Source: Mortierella sp. BCC40632 (Eukaryota; Mortierellomycota; Mortierellomycetes; Mortierellales; Mortierellaceae). Taken from it: DNA of 64,000 nt. The stretch is from NCBI GenBank assembly GCA_011634665.1, contig WAEK01000004.1, positions 3,164,001 to 3,228,000 of the forward strand, written 5' to 3'. Of the stretch, positions 30,380-42,154 are shown one piece after another. The number at the start of each line of letters is the position of its first letter. Positions within the stretch are counted from its first letter, which is position 1. Both the position numbers and the translations under genes were made by a program. A model generated the notes under the pieces. The model was not told the origin of the DNA, made no database searches, and was given only the letters and a program-made list of their open reading frames with translations.

Positions 30380-30950
30380 CTACAGCTTAGCCTTGGGGGC
30401 GTTGGCGGCGTTGGGGCCGATATCCTTGAAGACGGCCTCGAGCTTGGTGGCCATCATGATGGCACCCTTGACCTTGATCTTGCCAGACATGAAGAGCTTC
30501 TGGCCGTTGGCCTTGCCAGTAGCAAGGTCGATGAAGTCGGACTCGGAAACGTCAATGGTGATATCGGGCTTCTTGCCAGCGACAGTGCCGACGTGCATCT
30601 CACCAGCACCGTTCTTGAGGTCGAAGGTCCAGGTGTTGACCTTGCCATCCTTGCTCTTGACGTTGAACTGGAAGATACCCTTGACCTTCTTGACCTGCTC
30701 CTTGCGCTGAGCTTCGGGCAAAGAAGTGAGCTGCTTCTCGATGGTGGCAATAAGGTCGGCGGCCGAAGCTATTAAAGAAAAAGATCGAATAGAGGATGTG
30801 TTGTTTAGATAGGTGTTTTGGTTCCCATGAATAGGTTGTCAGTTAAAAGGTAAAAGGCAGATCCTGAATCGTGGTGAACAATTATTGTCGACGATCCGTT
30901 GCATCTGCGAATCTGGACCATGCCAGTGGTGTGAGGTGGCACTTACACAT
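30380..30950 (-). CDS. SCP2-family sterol carrier / lipid transfer protein with peroxisomal PTS1
   Basis: Two exons on the minus strand. The first coding exon is only 4 nt (ATG plus one base, 30950-30947) and the second is 30768-30380, giving 130 aa. Acceptor and donor (GTAAGT) are canonical and phase is correct: MS|SAADLIATIEKQLTS. The sequence carries the whole SCP2 fold, with KVKGIFQFNVKSKDGKVNTW, WTFDLKNGAGEMHVG, PDITIDVSESDFIDLATGK and KLFMSGKIKVKGAIMMATKL. It ends KAKL, a PTS1-like signal for peroxisomal import. SCP2 proteins bind acyl-CoA and sterols and support peroxisomal beta-oxidation. A TATTTAAA box lies about 110 nt upstream. Codon use is strongly biased to C/G third positions, suggesting high expression. 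Confidence 0.92.
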
Positions 30951-32134
30951 GGTGATAGTTAGTGTGGGTTAAGAGTGAAGGAGTTGGGAACGAGAGTGCT
31001 TGAGTGAAGGAGTGAAGAAGAAGAAGAAAAAGAAAGGCAAGCTGAGAAACGCAAGAGGTTTAAATAGGGGAGATTGAAAGTAATGGGTTGGGCGCTGATC
31101 CGAAAGGGTCGCGCGATCGGTGTCACTTTGGATGCTCACCAATGTAACATTCAGTGGTGAAGAATTAAATGCGGGTCGTGAGATGACTCTTAGCCCCCCT
31201 CAAAGGAGACAATTCATCTACACCATCTGATTCATCCCAGAGCCGTACGCGTCATCATGCCATTGCTCCATCCTTGGCGGAACAAATGCTCCCTCGGCTC
31301 CGGGGAGGAAGGAAGCGAAGGCCTCTTCTCCCACAGCCAGACAGACTCAAAATAGGCTCCCAGCTATCCTACTCCTGACCCACCGTGCCGCGCACTGCTT
31401 AAAGCGTACTCACGGGGCACAAGAAGAGGAGGGGAGAACATCGTCGACATGACCAACCATAAACTTTGATTTTCTCCAGTTTGCACGTGCTGATGCCCCG
31501 AACCGAGCACGGCGAAGCAGCTCCTACATACTCTCCGCTCTGGCTGGTTCCACTCTTTTCCCCACACTCTCGCAGATCGAACGAAAAAAATAATGACCGG
31601 CGAACCCATCTCCTTCCCCTGAATACAGCCACAAAGTGAACAACGGGGCCCGGCACCTCAAAGAGAACGCTCACAAACTACCGAACGCGCCATCTTTATC
31701 CACTATTACTTCTACATAGCTCGTTGTTTGTGCACCCCTCTTGTGCTTACTTGCATACATATCATGTATCTGCTTTCTCTACCGTTAAACGCCTAGAGTT
31801 TTGATGATCTACATCCTTGAACATGGGCCAACACTCTGATTCATTTCGATCTTGTCCCAGGAATCATCTTTGTGTGTGTGACAACGTGGCATGCGATTGT
31901 TATTGGCTCATCTCCACCCTTCCCTCACTTGACAAATGTTCTCGTTTTTTGCAAATCAGCCAAAAGTCAAAAAGACTGTTCTCTTGAGAGTCAATCACAG
32001 AGGTTGTACTAAGAGAGGTATGAGAGGCAAGCGTGACTTGAATCCGAGATGCTTCTCTGAGGGGGCCACCCTCCTACCAACCCCCAAAAGCTGTGGAAAA
32101 AAGAAAAGAAAAGAAAAGGAAACAGCATCAAGCA
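30951..32134. promoter_or_regulatory. divergent intergenic region between SCP2 and LST8
   Basis: A minus-strand TATTTAAA at 31059-31066 fits a core promoter for SCP2. An ATTGGC (CCAAT-type) element near 31899 may serve LST8. The rest holds no coding sequence I recognise. The A-rich AAAAG repeat at 32100-32120 is in the LST8 leader. Confidence 0.5.
31059..31066 (-). promoter_or_regulatory. TATA box candidate for the SCP2 gene
   Basis: TATTTAAA on the minus strand, about 110 nt upstream of the ATG at 30950. Position and sequence are typical of a TATA box in a highly expressed gene. Confidence 0.45.
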
Positions 32135-33674
32135 ATGCCCACAGCAAGGACAAACGCCAAAGGTCAACATCATTCCAATTATCCAATGCCAGGACACGGA
32201 CACGCACAGCAGCAGCATTCTCAGCACCCACAGGCTCATCCACAACAGCAACAACAGCAACAACAACATGATTCTCACTCAGTCATTCTCGTCACTGCTG
32301 GTTATGACCATGTCATTCGCTTCTGGTAGGGAAAAGAAAAAAGAAAAAAAAAAAATATGAAAACGAGTACCATCTTACAGTCATCTTGAGTTCAGAGAAA
32401 AGAGGAGCATAATTCCTGCTTTGATGCTCCTAATTCGTGGCTAATTCAGGAATGTGATCCCTGGTTGCTCCGTCTTCTTGTCACTCCAGGGAGGCCCTGA
32501 GCGGTATCTGTTCCAGGACGATCCAACATCCGGACGCGGTACGTGTCCATAGAAATTGATCAGCCCTTTGTTATTTACCACAGTTATTTTCTTGGAAGAA
32601 AACCAGCATCTTAAATTGCTCAAGTGCATTTCTCTTGTTCTTTCTTTCTTTTTCTTTTTTTTTTATGTCCCCCTCTTTTATGTCTCTAGCAAGTCAACAA
32701 ACTCTGTATATCCCCCGACAAACAGTACCTAGCAGCAGCGAGCAATCAACATGTGCGTCTCTATGACATTAACAGTGGTCACCCAAACCCCATCCTTTCT
32801 TTCAAGGGCCACACGGGCAATGTCACAGCAGTGCAATTTCACTGCGAGGGCAAGTGGATGGTGACTGCAAGCGAAGATCATACTCTCAAGATTTGGGATA
32901 TCCGGTATGTGAAGAAGAAACACGAGGCATACAAAACGCGGATCAAATTACCTCTTGCTGCATTTGCTATCTTGATGGCAATGACAAAGGACTAGCTCAT
33001 TGGATTAACATCTTGATTCTTTCTTTCTCTTCCTCTTTTTTTTTCTTTCTTTCCTCGCTCTCTCTAGCTGCCCTGACCCTCAGCGCAATTTTGACCACAA
33101 GGCGCCCGTAAACGATATGGTGATCCATCCAAATCAAGGAGAACTTATCTCGTGTGACCAGAATGGAAGTATCAAGCTATGGGATCTGACAGAAAGCTCA
33201 TGCACACATGAACTGGTACCTGAGGAAGATGTGCCAATACGATCCGTTACCGTCGCGAATGATGGTTCGTCGCTTGTTGCAGCCAACAACAAGGGCAATT
33301 GCTATGTCTGGAAGATGGCTCACAACCGTGATTTTACGGATCTACAACCGATTACCAAGTTTACAGCACATAACAAATACATCACCAAATGTGTCCTGAG
33401 TCCTGATGTCAAACATTTGGCCACCTGTTCAGCCGATAGTACGGTCAAGATTTGGAAGACAGACAATTATTCGTTTGAACTTGAGAAGACGTTGGCGGGA
33501 CATCAACGATGGGTTTGGGATTGTGCTTTCTCGGCAGATTCGGCTTATTTGGTGACGGCGTCCTCGGATCATGTGGCTCGATTATGGGAATTGGCTTCAG
33601 GAGAGACGATTCGACAGTACAATGGCCATCAAAAGGCGGCTGTGTGTGTTGCTCTTAATGACTTGTCGATGTAG
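32135..33674 (+). CDS. LST8: TOR complex WD40 subunit Lst8
   Basis: Four exons, 32135-32325, 32490-32538, 32690-32904 and 33068-33674, giving 353 aa. The seven-bladed WD40 propeller starts at SVILVTAGYDHVIRFWEALS and includes TIQHPDAQVNKLCISPDKQY, HVRLYDINSGHPNPILSFKG, WMVTASEDHTLKIWDIRCPD and HKAPVNDMVIHPNQGELISC. The last blade is WVWDCAFSADSAYLVTASSD followed by HVARLWELASGETIRQYNGH. These are diagnostic of Lst8/mLST8/Wat1, the scaffold that binds the TOR kinase domain in TORC1 and TORC2. A roughly 44-residue His/Gln-rich N-terminal extension precedes the propeller, so the protein is longer than the usual 303-326 residues. An AATAAA signal is at 33777-33782. Confidence 0.93.
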
Positions 33675-34283
33675 AAGGAGAAGAGAAGGAGGAGGAGGAG
33701 GAGGATAACGAGAAGAAAACAACATTCCCCTACAATGGACTACTTCAGAGATTGTGGAGCCATTGTTGACTCTTGTAATAAAGACAAAGACAATCTTTTT
33801 TTTAATTTTTTTGAAGAAAAAAAAAATCGAGACTCAGCACAACTAGGGAGACACGTCTTAAGAACCTGATCGCTAAAGTCAGTGTTGAAGACAAGCATTA
33901 TAGCAAAGCCGTGTAGAAACTGACTGAAGTTGGGAGTGAGCAGCAGCGATTCAAGGCAGAGCTATCTCGGATATGAGACAAGGGAGACGAGGATGAAAGG
34001 GGGCTTGCATTTACTGAGGGCTCTTTGGGAGACGACAGTCCAAATTTTGTTCAATGCAGGGAGACGCGCAATGGGCGTGGCCGCAGCACGTTTTCTTTCA
34101 ACATTACTCTCTTTTGCTCTTCACCTTTCTCACAGGGACAATCCTTTCAGACCCAGGAGACGGACATTCACCACCTCATTGTCCTCACTTACCCTTCAGG
34201 AAACTCTAGCCCTCCTCTCAAACCTAACCCAACCCAACCCAACTTAGCCAAGAACTTTGTCTGACAACAGAACAAGGGACATT
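33675..34283. other. intergenic region, LST8 terminator and CSN4 promoter
   Basis: It contains AATAAA at 33777-33782 for LST8 and a CCTAACCCAACCCAACCCAA stretch (about 34223-34242) just upstream of CSN4. No gene seen. Confidence 0.55.
33777..33782 (+). terminator. AATAAA poly(A) signal for LST8
   Basis: Canonical hexamer about 100 nt after the stop codon, followed by T- and A-rich sequence. Confidence 0.55.
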
Positions 34284-36032
34284 ATGGATTTCAGTTCGCG
34301 TCTGGCAACCATCGCTCAGGTGCCCAACCAAAAGGACAAGATTATAGGCTACCAGGACATTCTTGCCTCCATCATCGATGAAGCCAAGGAAGGAGAACAA
34401 ACGGTCACTGCAGGTCGTCTAGAGGCCTTTGTCACAGCTGCGACGGACGAGACCGTCGGACTCGTTGTCTCTCGTCAGGTCCTGTCCGATTTCACCAATG
34501 CAGTCGATGGCACGACGAACATCATTGCAGAGATCAAGAAGCGTGTCTACAAGCATGCACTGGACAAAGTGCAAAGCAGAGTCGTGTCGTTTGAGGAGCA
34601 GGTATTTGTCACGGTTCCTTTTTTTTTTTTTTTTTATAAATATGAATTCTTAACTTACTATCTTCCTCTACTATGAACATGTGTGTATAGGTCTCTGCTC
34701 TCAGGACACATTTGGCCTCTATTTATGAGGATGAGGAAGACTGGTCTGAGGCAGCTCAGGTCCTGATGGGTATACCTCTTGATTCTGGCCACAGGTACGT
34801 CTCTCCCTTGTAGAACTCTTTCTTTCTTTCTGATAAGATGAAAAGGTGGACTACTCACCATGACTTTTTTTAAAATATTTTTTTTCTATTCTTTTGTCAG
34901 AATCATCCCCAATGAATACAAGGTCGGCATCTACATTCGTATTGTTCGCCTACTCCTCGAGGATGACGAAGCCATCAGTGCAGAAGCCTATCTGAACCGA
35001 GCCTCAGTCCTCATGCGCGACACAAAGGATCTCAGTTTGCAGTTGACCTATAAACTTTCTCAGGCTCGTATCTCGGATTTTAAGAACAAATTCTTGGAAG
35101 CGAGTTCGCGATACCATGAGATCAGTTATATCCAGGATGTGGATTATGAAGAACGCATGCATATCCTGTAAGTGCTCTTGTCGCGGTAACTGTTGAGCAA
35201 TACCCTGTCTAGAAAATTCATTGAACCGACGTGTTAACGACAATCTATCTCTCTCCCTCTCTCTTTCTCTCGGATACTCTTTTTATTATTGTTATTGCTA
35301 CTTCCTTGGATGATATCAATTAGGTCCGCAGCCGTTGTTTGTGCTGTCTTGGCAGGAGCGGGTCCTCAAAGATCTCGAATGTTGGCCACTCTCTACAAGG
35401 ATGATCGATCTCAACGACTGCCTCATTTCTCGATCCTTGAAAAAATGTATCTGGATCGTGTCTTGCGAAGCAATGAAGTTTCCGAGTTTGCAAGTACCTT
35501 GAAACAACATCAACTTGCACTTTTGCCAGACAATACCACAGTTCTGGATCGAGCTGTGATCGAACACAATCTTCTCTCTGCTTCCAAGATTTACAACAAC
35601 ATTTCCTTTGAAGAATTGGGCGCTCTCTTGGGGGTGACTCCTGAACAAGCAGAGGCTCGTGCGAGCAAGATGATGGGTGAAGGAAGAATGTCTGGTAGTA
35701 TTGATCAGATTGAACGACTCATCTTTTTCGATCGTACACATGGAGCACAGCTGAGACTTGGTGGAAGGGGTGTTGGTGCAGGAGGATCCAATTCAAAATC
35801 GGGAGCTGCTTCCGGAAGTGGTGGAGCCTCGGGTGCAGGAGGTTCTTCTTCCAACACGGCCCTCGGAGCGGTAGATGAGGATGATGCACAGGGGGTCAAT
35901 GCGTATGAACCTCCAATGCTGTCCACACTTTGGGATGCAAGTATTCAAGATCTGTGTGGACATGTAGAAGAGCTTGTTGGGATCATTGGAGCCAAGTATC
36001 CAGAATATGTTGCTTCCAAGATTGCACTCTGA
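34284..36032 (+). CDS. CSN4: COP9 signalosome subunit 4
   Basis: Four exons, 34284-34601, 34691-34794, 34901-35167 and 35324-36032, giving 465 aa. The N-terminal helical repeats include [40 protein letters not shown] and [20 protein letters not shown]. The strongly conserved [20 protein letters not shown] block leads to the PCI domain (about 255-375; [57 protein letters not shown] and the [15 protein letters not shown] strand). This is the CSN4 signature within the deneddylase that strips Nedd8 from cullins. A Gly/Ser/Ala-rich insertion (about 375-413) separates the PCI winged helix from the C-terminal helix ([20 protein letters not shown]). That makes the protein some 60 residues longer than typical CSN4. 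Confidence 0.93.
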
Positions 36033-36372
36033 AGGATTAAAGTCTTTTTGCTGTTTGTTGATATTGTTTGCTTTTTAATGAATTGTTCGCCTAGTGCCAT
36101 TTCTTTTTTTTTTTTTTTTTTTTTTTGTATTGTGGATCCACGATAGTTTGGATCACGAATTGCGTGGCATGCTTAGATAAGAAACAAACACTTGACAAAG
36201 ACCGCTGTTTTTCAATGGATCCCCTCCTTTTTCCGGTACCCTGTGTATCAGTCATACTCAACCCTCCCAGACTCGGTCTTTATTTCTCCAACAGTTTTGC
36301 AAGTTGACCCCAGACTATCATATTCATTCATTCCAAAACTTTTGACTCTTGATCCCCTAGCAACAGGAGTCT
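36033..36372. other. convergent 3' region of CSN4 and the carotenoid oxygenase gene
   Basis: A T tract lies at about 36105-36126. I see no coding sequence. Confidence 0.6.
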
Positions 36373-38489
36373 TTAGAGCTTCGCTTTGACCAGGCTTGGA
36401 GGCTCATTGAGTTGCATAAAGACTTCGGGCGTAAATGTTCCATGGAAACCAAAGGGGACATGGTGCTTAAGTGCAATTGTTGCAAGGAGTTCCATCGTCT
36501 TTGCATCTAGCACGACAAAATCGGTTGTTTGCTGGATCGGGTGGTATACTTGGACGACCACATAACCATCATCCTCTTCTCGCAAGTCCACTTCTCCAGG
36601 CACAGAGTATCCACCTCGAGGAATAAAACAGGGCTCTCCAGTAATACCAGCACTCTGCCAGAATTTGGTGGACTGGCCTTGAAGATCATGTTTCAAAACG
36701 GCTGTGAAAAAGTGAGGTCGTTTAGGATCACTAGAAGCCATCATGTATGTGTATCGAGTGTGAAGACCATGTCGATATGGGTGCACCACAGGGAATTCGA
36801 CCGATGCCTCATGAAGGACAACTTGTTGAACAGTTGGCTTGGCAAGGAGTGCTTTATCCTTGACCGCATCCTTTGAATCACCAAAGTGCACCTTGAAGGC
36901 TTGAAGGATACCAGGCGCCTTGGAGGCATTGCTCAACCAAGCCTTGTTCTCGAATTCCATCGTAAACTTTTTACCCAACCCAACCGCCGTCAGGTCCAGA
37001 CCAACGACCTTGCCATTTTCAACCAACTCTTGAACATTACCGAAATGGAAAATATGACAAGGGTCGGGAATGTCGGCCTCAATCCATTGACGACCTCCCA
37101 ATATGTTCTCGACCACGTGTGGTGTGCGTGCAATGATTACTAGGCGACATGGAAGGTGCTCATAGTAACGCATGGCATCACCAGGGGAAGAGAGGCCCAA
37201 GAAGAATTTGTAGACATCAGCAGTCGAGATGTTGACAAAAGGTGTGATCTGAACAATGTAGAAGTGTTTGCTCAACAACAAGTCATGGGCATAGTTGAGT
37301 CCTGGGATATGAAAAGTCTAGGAGAGATCCAAGAGAGTCAAGTCGGTCAATAAAGAAGAGATGGCCCTAGACTTTTTTTTTGCTAATCGCCGGACTTCAT
37401 CCACTGAGCATTTACCTGAAGACTCTTGACGGCCCATCTACGACCGTATTCATTGATTGCCAGAGAGGGCAGTCGGTTGACACCAGCCTTTGCCGAAAGC
37501 GTGACCAATCGATCTTGGTGTGGGTCGTACCGGTATTGAGCACCAAGAACTCCGAGGTTCAACGTTCCTCCCAAATCCTCTTTACCAATAGTTTCGAGTG
37601 TGGTTGGATCCAGGCAGTGAGGGAGTCCTATCGAAGAACAGGAAGAAAAGGAAAGAGAAGATAAGAAATGTGGGTTTGAGCCGAACTAGTGTCAATAGGA
37701 CAAGAGAAGCCGTGCAACAGAAATACACCATGGACAGATCTCCTACCAGTCTCATGGGCACTAAGCACCTTGCCCTACATGGAATCAATAGCATTCAACC
37801 ATTTATGGGTGAGACCACAATACTGCAGGGTCAAAAAAAAAAAAAAAAAAAAAAAAACGCCCACACAAGCTCCCCGAGCGGAGTTCTATCCAGGACACGC
37901 GTCCTTCTCAATCTGGAGGAAGAAAGGAGAAAGAATTACCTCCCACATATAAACATTGGTGTTGGATGGGTTCCTAAACGTCAAGACGGTCGAACTCTTT
38001 TCCCAACCAAGCTTTGCCTTGATAATGGCCGCAAGGTTGGCTCTGAAACTATTCGGGTCAGTGCCCATTTGACCTCGATAAATCATCTTTCTCGCTGCCT
38101 GTTCCTCGACACGATGATGAGTCTGGACAAAACGCGAGTTGAAATGGACCTTGCCATCGCCTAGAAAGGTGAGTGCAACTACTAAACCATCACCATCGAT
38201 TGGATGGACCAACTTGGTCGATCCCACACTTTCGTTTCCTGGACCTGAAAAACAGATAGAAGTTTGGAACAGTTAGTACAAGTAAAAAAGAAAAAAAAAA
38301 AAAAAATTTTTGTCGTTTTACCGACAAAAAATAAGAAGAATTGATACCATTGCGAAAGAAGGTCCCGACAAGCTCGCGAGGCAGTGTGCCCTTGATGTCG
38401 ACCTCGGGAATCCAGTAGGACACCTGTTCTCGAGCCTGAGTTTTCCATCCACTGGCTGCGGTAGTGATGGAGAATGAAGGATGAGCCAT
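36373..38489 (-). CDS. carotenoid cleavage oxygenase family protein
   Basis: Five exons on the minus strand, 38489-38348, 38244-37940, 37774-37747 (28 nt), 37627-37416 and 37317-36373, giving 543 aa. Family marks in order are IKGTLPRELVGTFFRNGPGN, HPIDGDGLVVALTFLGDGKV, TFRNPSNTNVYMWEGKVLSA, HETGLPHCLDPTTLETIG, FHIPGLNYAHDLLLSKHFYI, HIFHFGNVQELVENGKVVGL and the C-terminal HVPFGFHGTF. This is the RPE65/CCD beta-propeller that cleaves carotenoids or apocarotenoids with a four-His iron centre. Three of the His ligands are visible (YAHD, IFHF, GFHG). The position of the first, normally in an AHPK(I/V)DP motif, reads AQYRYDP. The protein ends KAKL, a possible peroxisomal PTS1. In Mucoromycota-type fungi such enzymes supply trisporoid or retinal precursors; the substrate here is unknown. 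Confidence 0.85.
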
Positions 38490-39200
38490 TTCGGATGGAG
38501 TATGATGGAAAGGATGAATGAATCGATGTCTTGTGGGAAACAAAGATGGAGAAAAAAAAAATAGTTTTTTTTTTGCAGGAAGGGAAAAGAGTGGAGAGAG
38601 AGAGAGCCTCGGACACACAAACCCATGTGCAAAAGGAGCTCCGAGCCCAATCCCGAAGCACGCGCCATCCCCTAATACTCTGACAACAAACACCGCTCTT
38701 TCCGAACACGACACCTTGGCTAAGATCGGGTCTCCCTCAACACACCCATGGAACGCGACTAAAGAAAGGAGAACGTCTCTTGTTGCTGTAGCGTGGTACA
38801 CTCACGTCAAAAGAGATTAATAGTAAACCCTACCGGTCTCTGATTTGGTACTTTCACTTTGCTTGCTATCTTTTCTATGCTTTTGACTTTTGCATTGGTG
38901 CTTCAAAAGAATAATCCTTTCCCAATCCTGGAGAACTCTCTATCTAGAGTAACACTGTGCTACACGCGTCGTTGACAAATCAAACTCCAATTAGATTTAT
39001 TGCAAGGCAACATCCATAATCATAAAAGGAGACGATATAACAGACTATCACTTGGCCATGTTAAAACGAGTCCATTTGTTCACTTTGTGAATGAGGTTTA
39101 TTACAAAAAAAAAAGTGTGCGTGTATGAGAGAGAGAATGTGAGAAATGAGGTAAATGCGTGTTTAAGAAAAAGTGGTGACTAGAGATCAAGCCTGCCAAC
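38490..39200. other. intergenic region between the oxygenase promoter and the DAHP synthase 3' end
   Basis: Non-coding as far as I can see. It holds short A/T runs near 38555-38575 and the upstream region of the oxygenase, and at the far end the 3' region of the DAHP synthase gene. Confidence 0.55.
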
Positions 39201-41364
<2,164 letters not shown>

Positions 41365-42154
41365 ATTGGTATATGTGTGTGTTTGGGTGTGTGTGATGGG
41401 GGAGGGTCAAGAGCAGAGGTGTAGAGATAAGAATGAGTGGAAAGAGGAAGAAAAAAAAGACGAAATATATAAGCAACGAGAGCGAGCAAGCGAGCAAGCT
41501 TTGACTCTTCAACTTCCTTCAGGAAAACTATGATTCACTCACATCCGAGTTTTGTAGAAAATTTAACACACTAAATTCGGTGACGTAAAATCATCATCAT
41601 CATCTGTAGGATATACTTTTTGGAAAACCACTCTTTAGAATCCATGGCAATGAAACCAGGTAGCCAAGAAGTGACTCTAAAAAGAACAAATGGCGTATTT
41701 AACCGCCCCCACTACCAAGATCCTTTCAAGATAAAGTCAGGGGAGAGAGGATTACTTACTGATCCATCCTGACTGTGGAAGGTGCGGTATCAAACGCAAG
41801 GACTGTGAGGTCAACAAGAACAAAGATTTTCACCCTTCGTCAAAGGAAGGAATAGAAAATGTAAAGCACCAGAACTATGGAAATTACTCGAACCGTAACA
41901 GCTAGCAGCGCCGTTGGTCCTCAAATCTCAGTTGATGGGTAACGATGAGAATATACCCTTGGTTGGCAGACTGTAGCCAAAATGAAAAACTCCAGCAGAA
42001 TAGAGTGTAGACAAACCTCTCTACTACAACATCAAACTAAGAACGAAAGGATTCGCTTCACAACAAGGCCAATGGTGTGCAATAATGATATTGACTCTCT
42101 TTCACTACTTCAACAAGACTTTATTTCTGAGGGAGGGGGGAGGATCTTCACCAC
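41365..42154. promoter_or_regulatory. DAHP synthase promoter and GGA 3' region
   Basis: A TATATAT element on the minus strand at about 41465-41471 lies some 100 nt upstream of the DAHP synthase ATG and is a good TATA candidate. A TGACTC hexamer sits near 41503. No gene is evident across the rest of the stretch. Confidence 0.5.

Noticed and set aside
41500..41510. Gcn4-type TGACTC site upstream of DAHP synthase
   Set aside because: It is a half-site with no flanking match to TGASTCA. The hexamer is common by chance.
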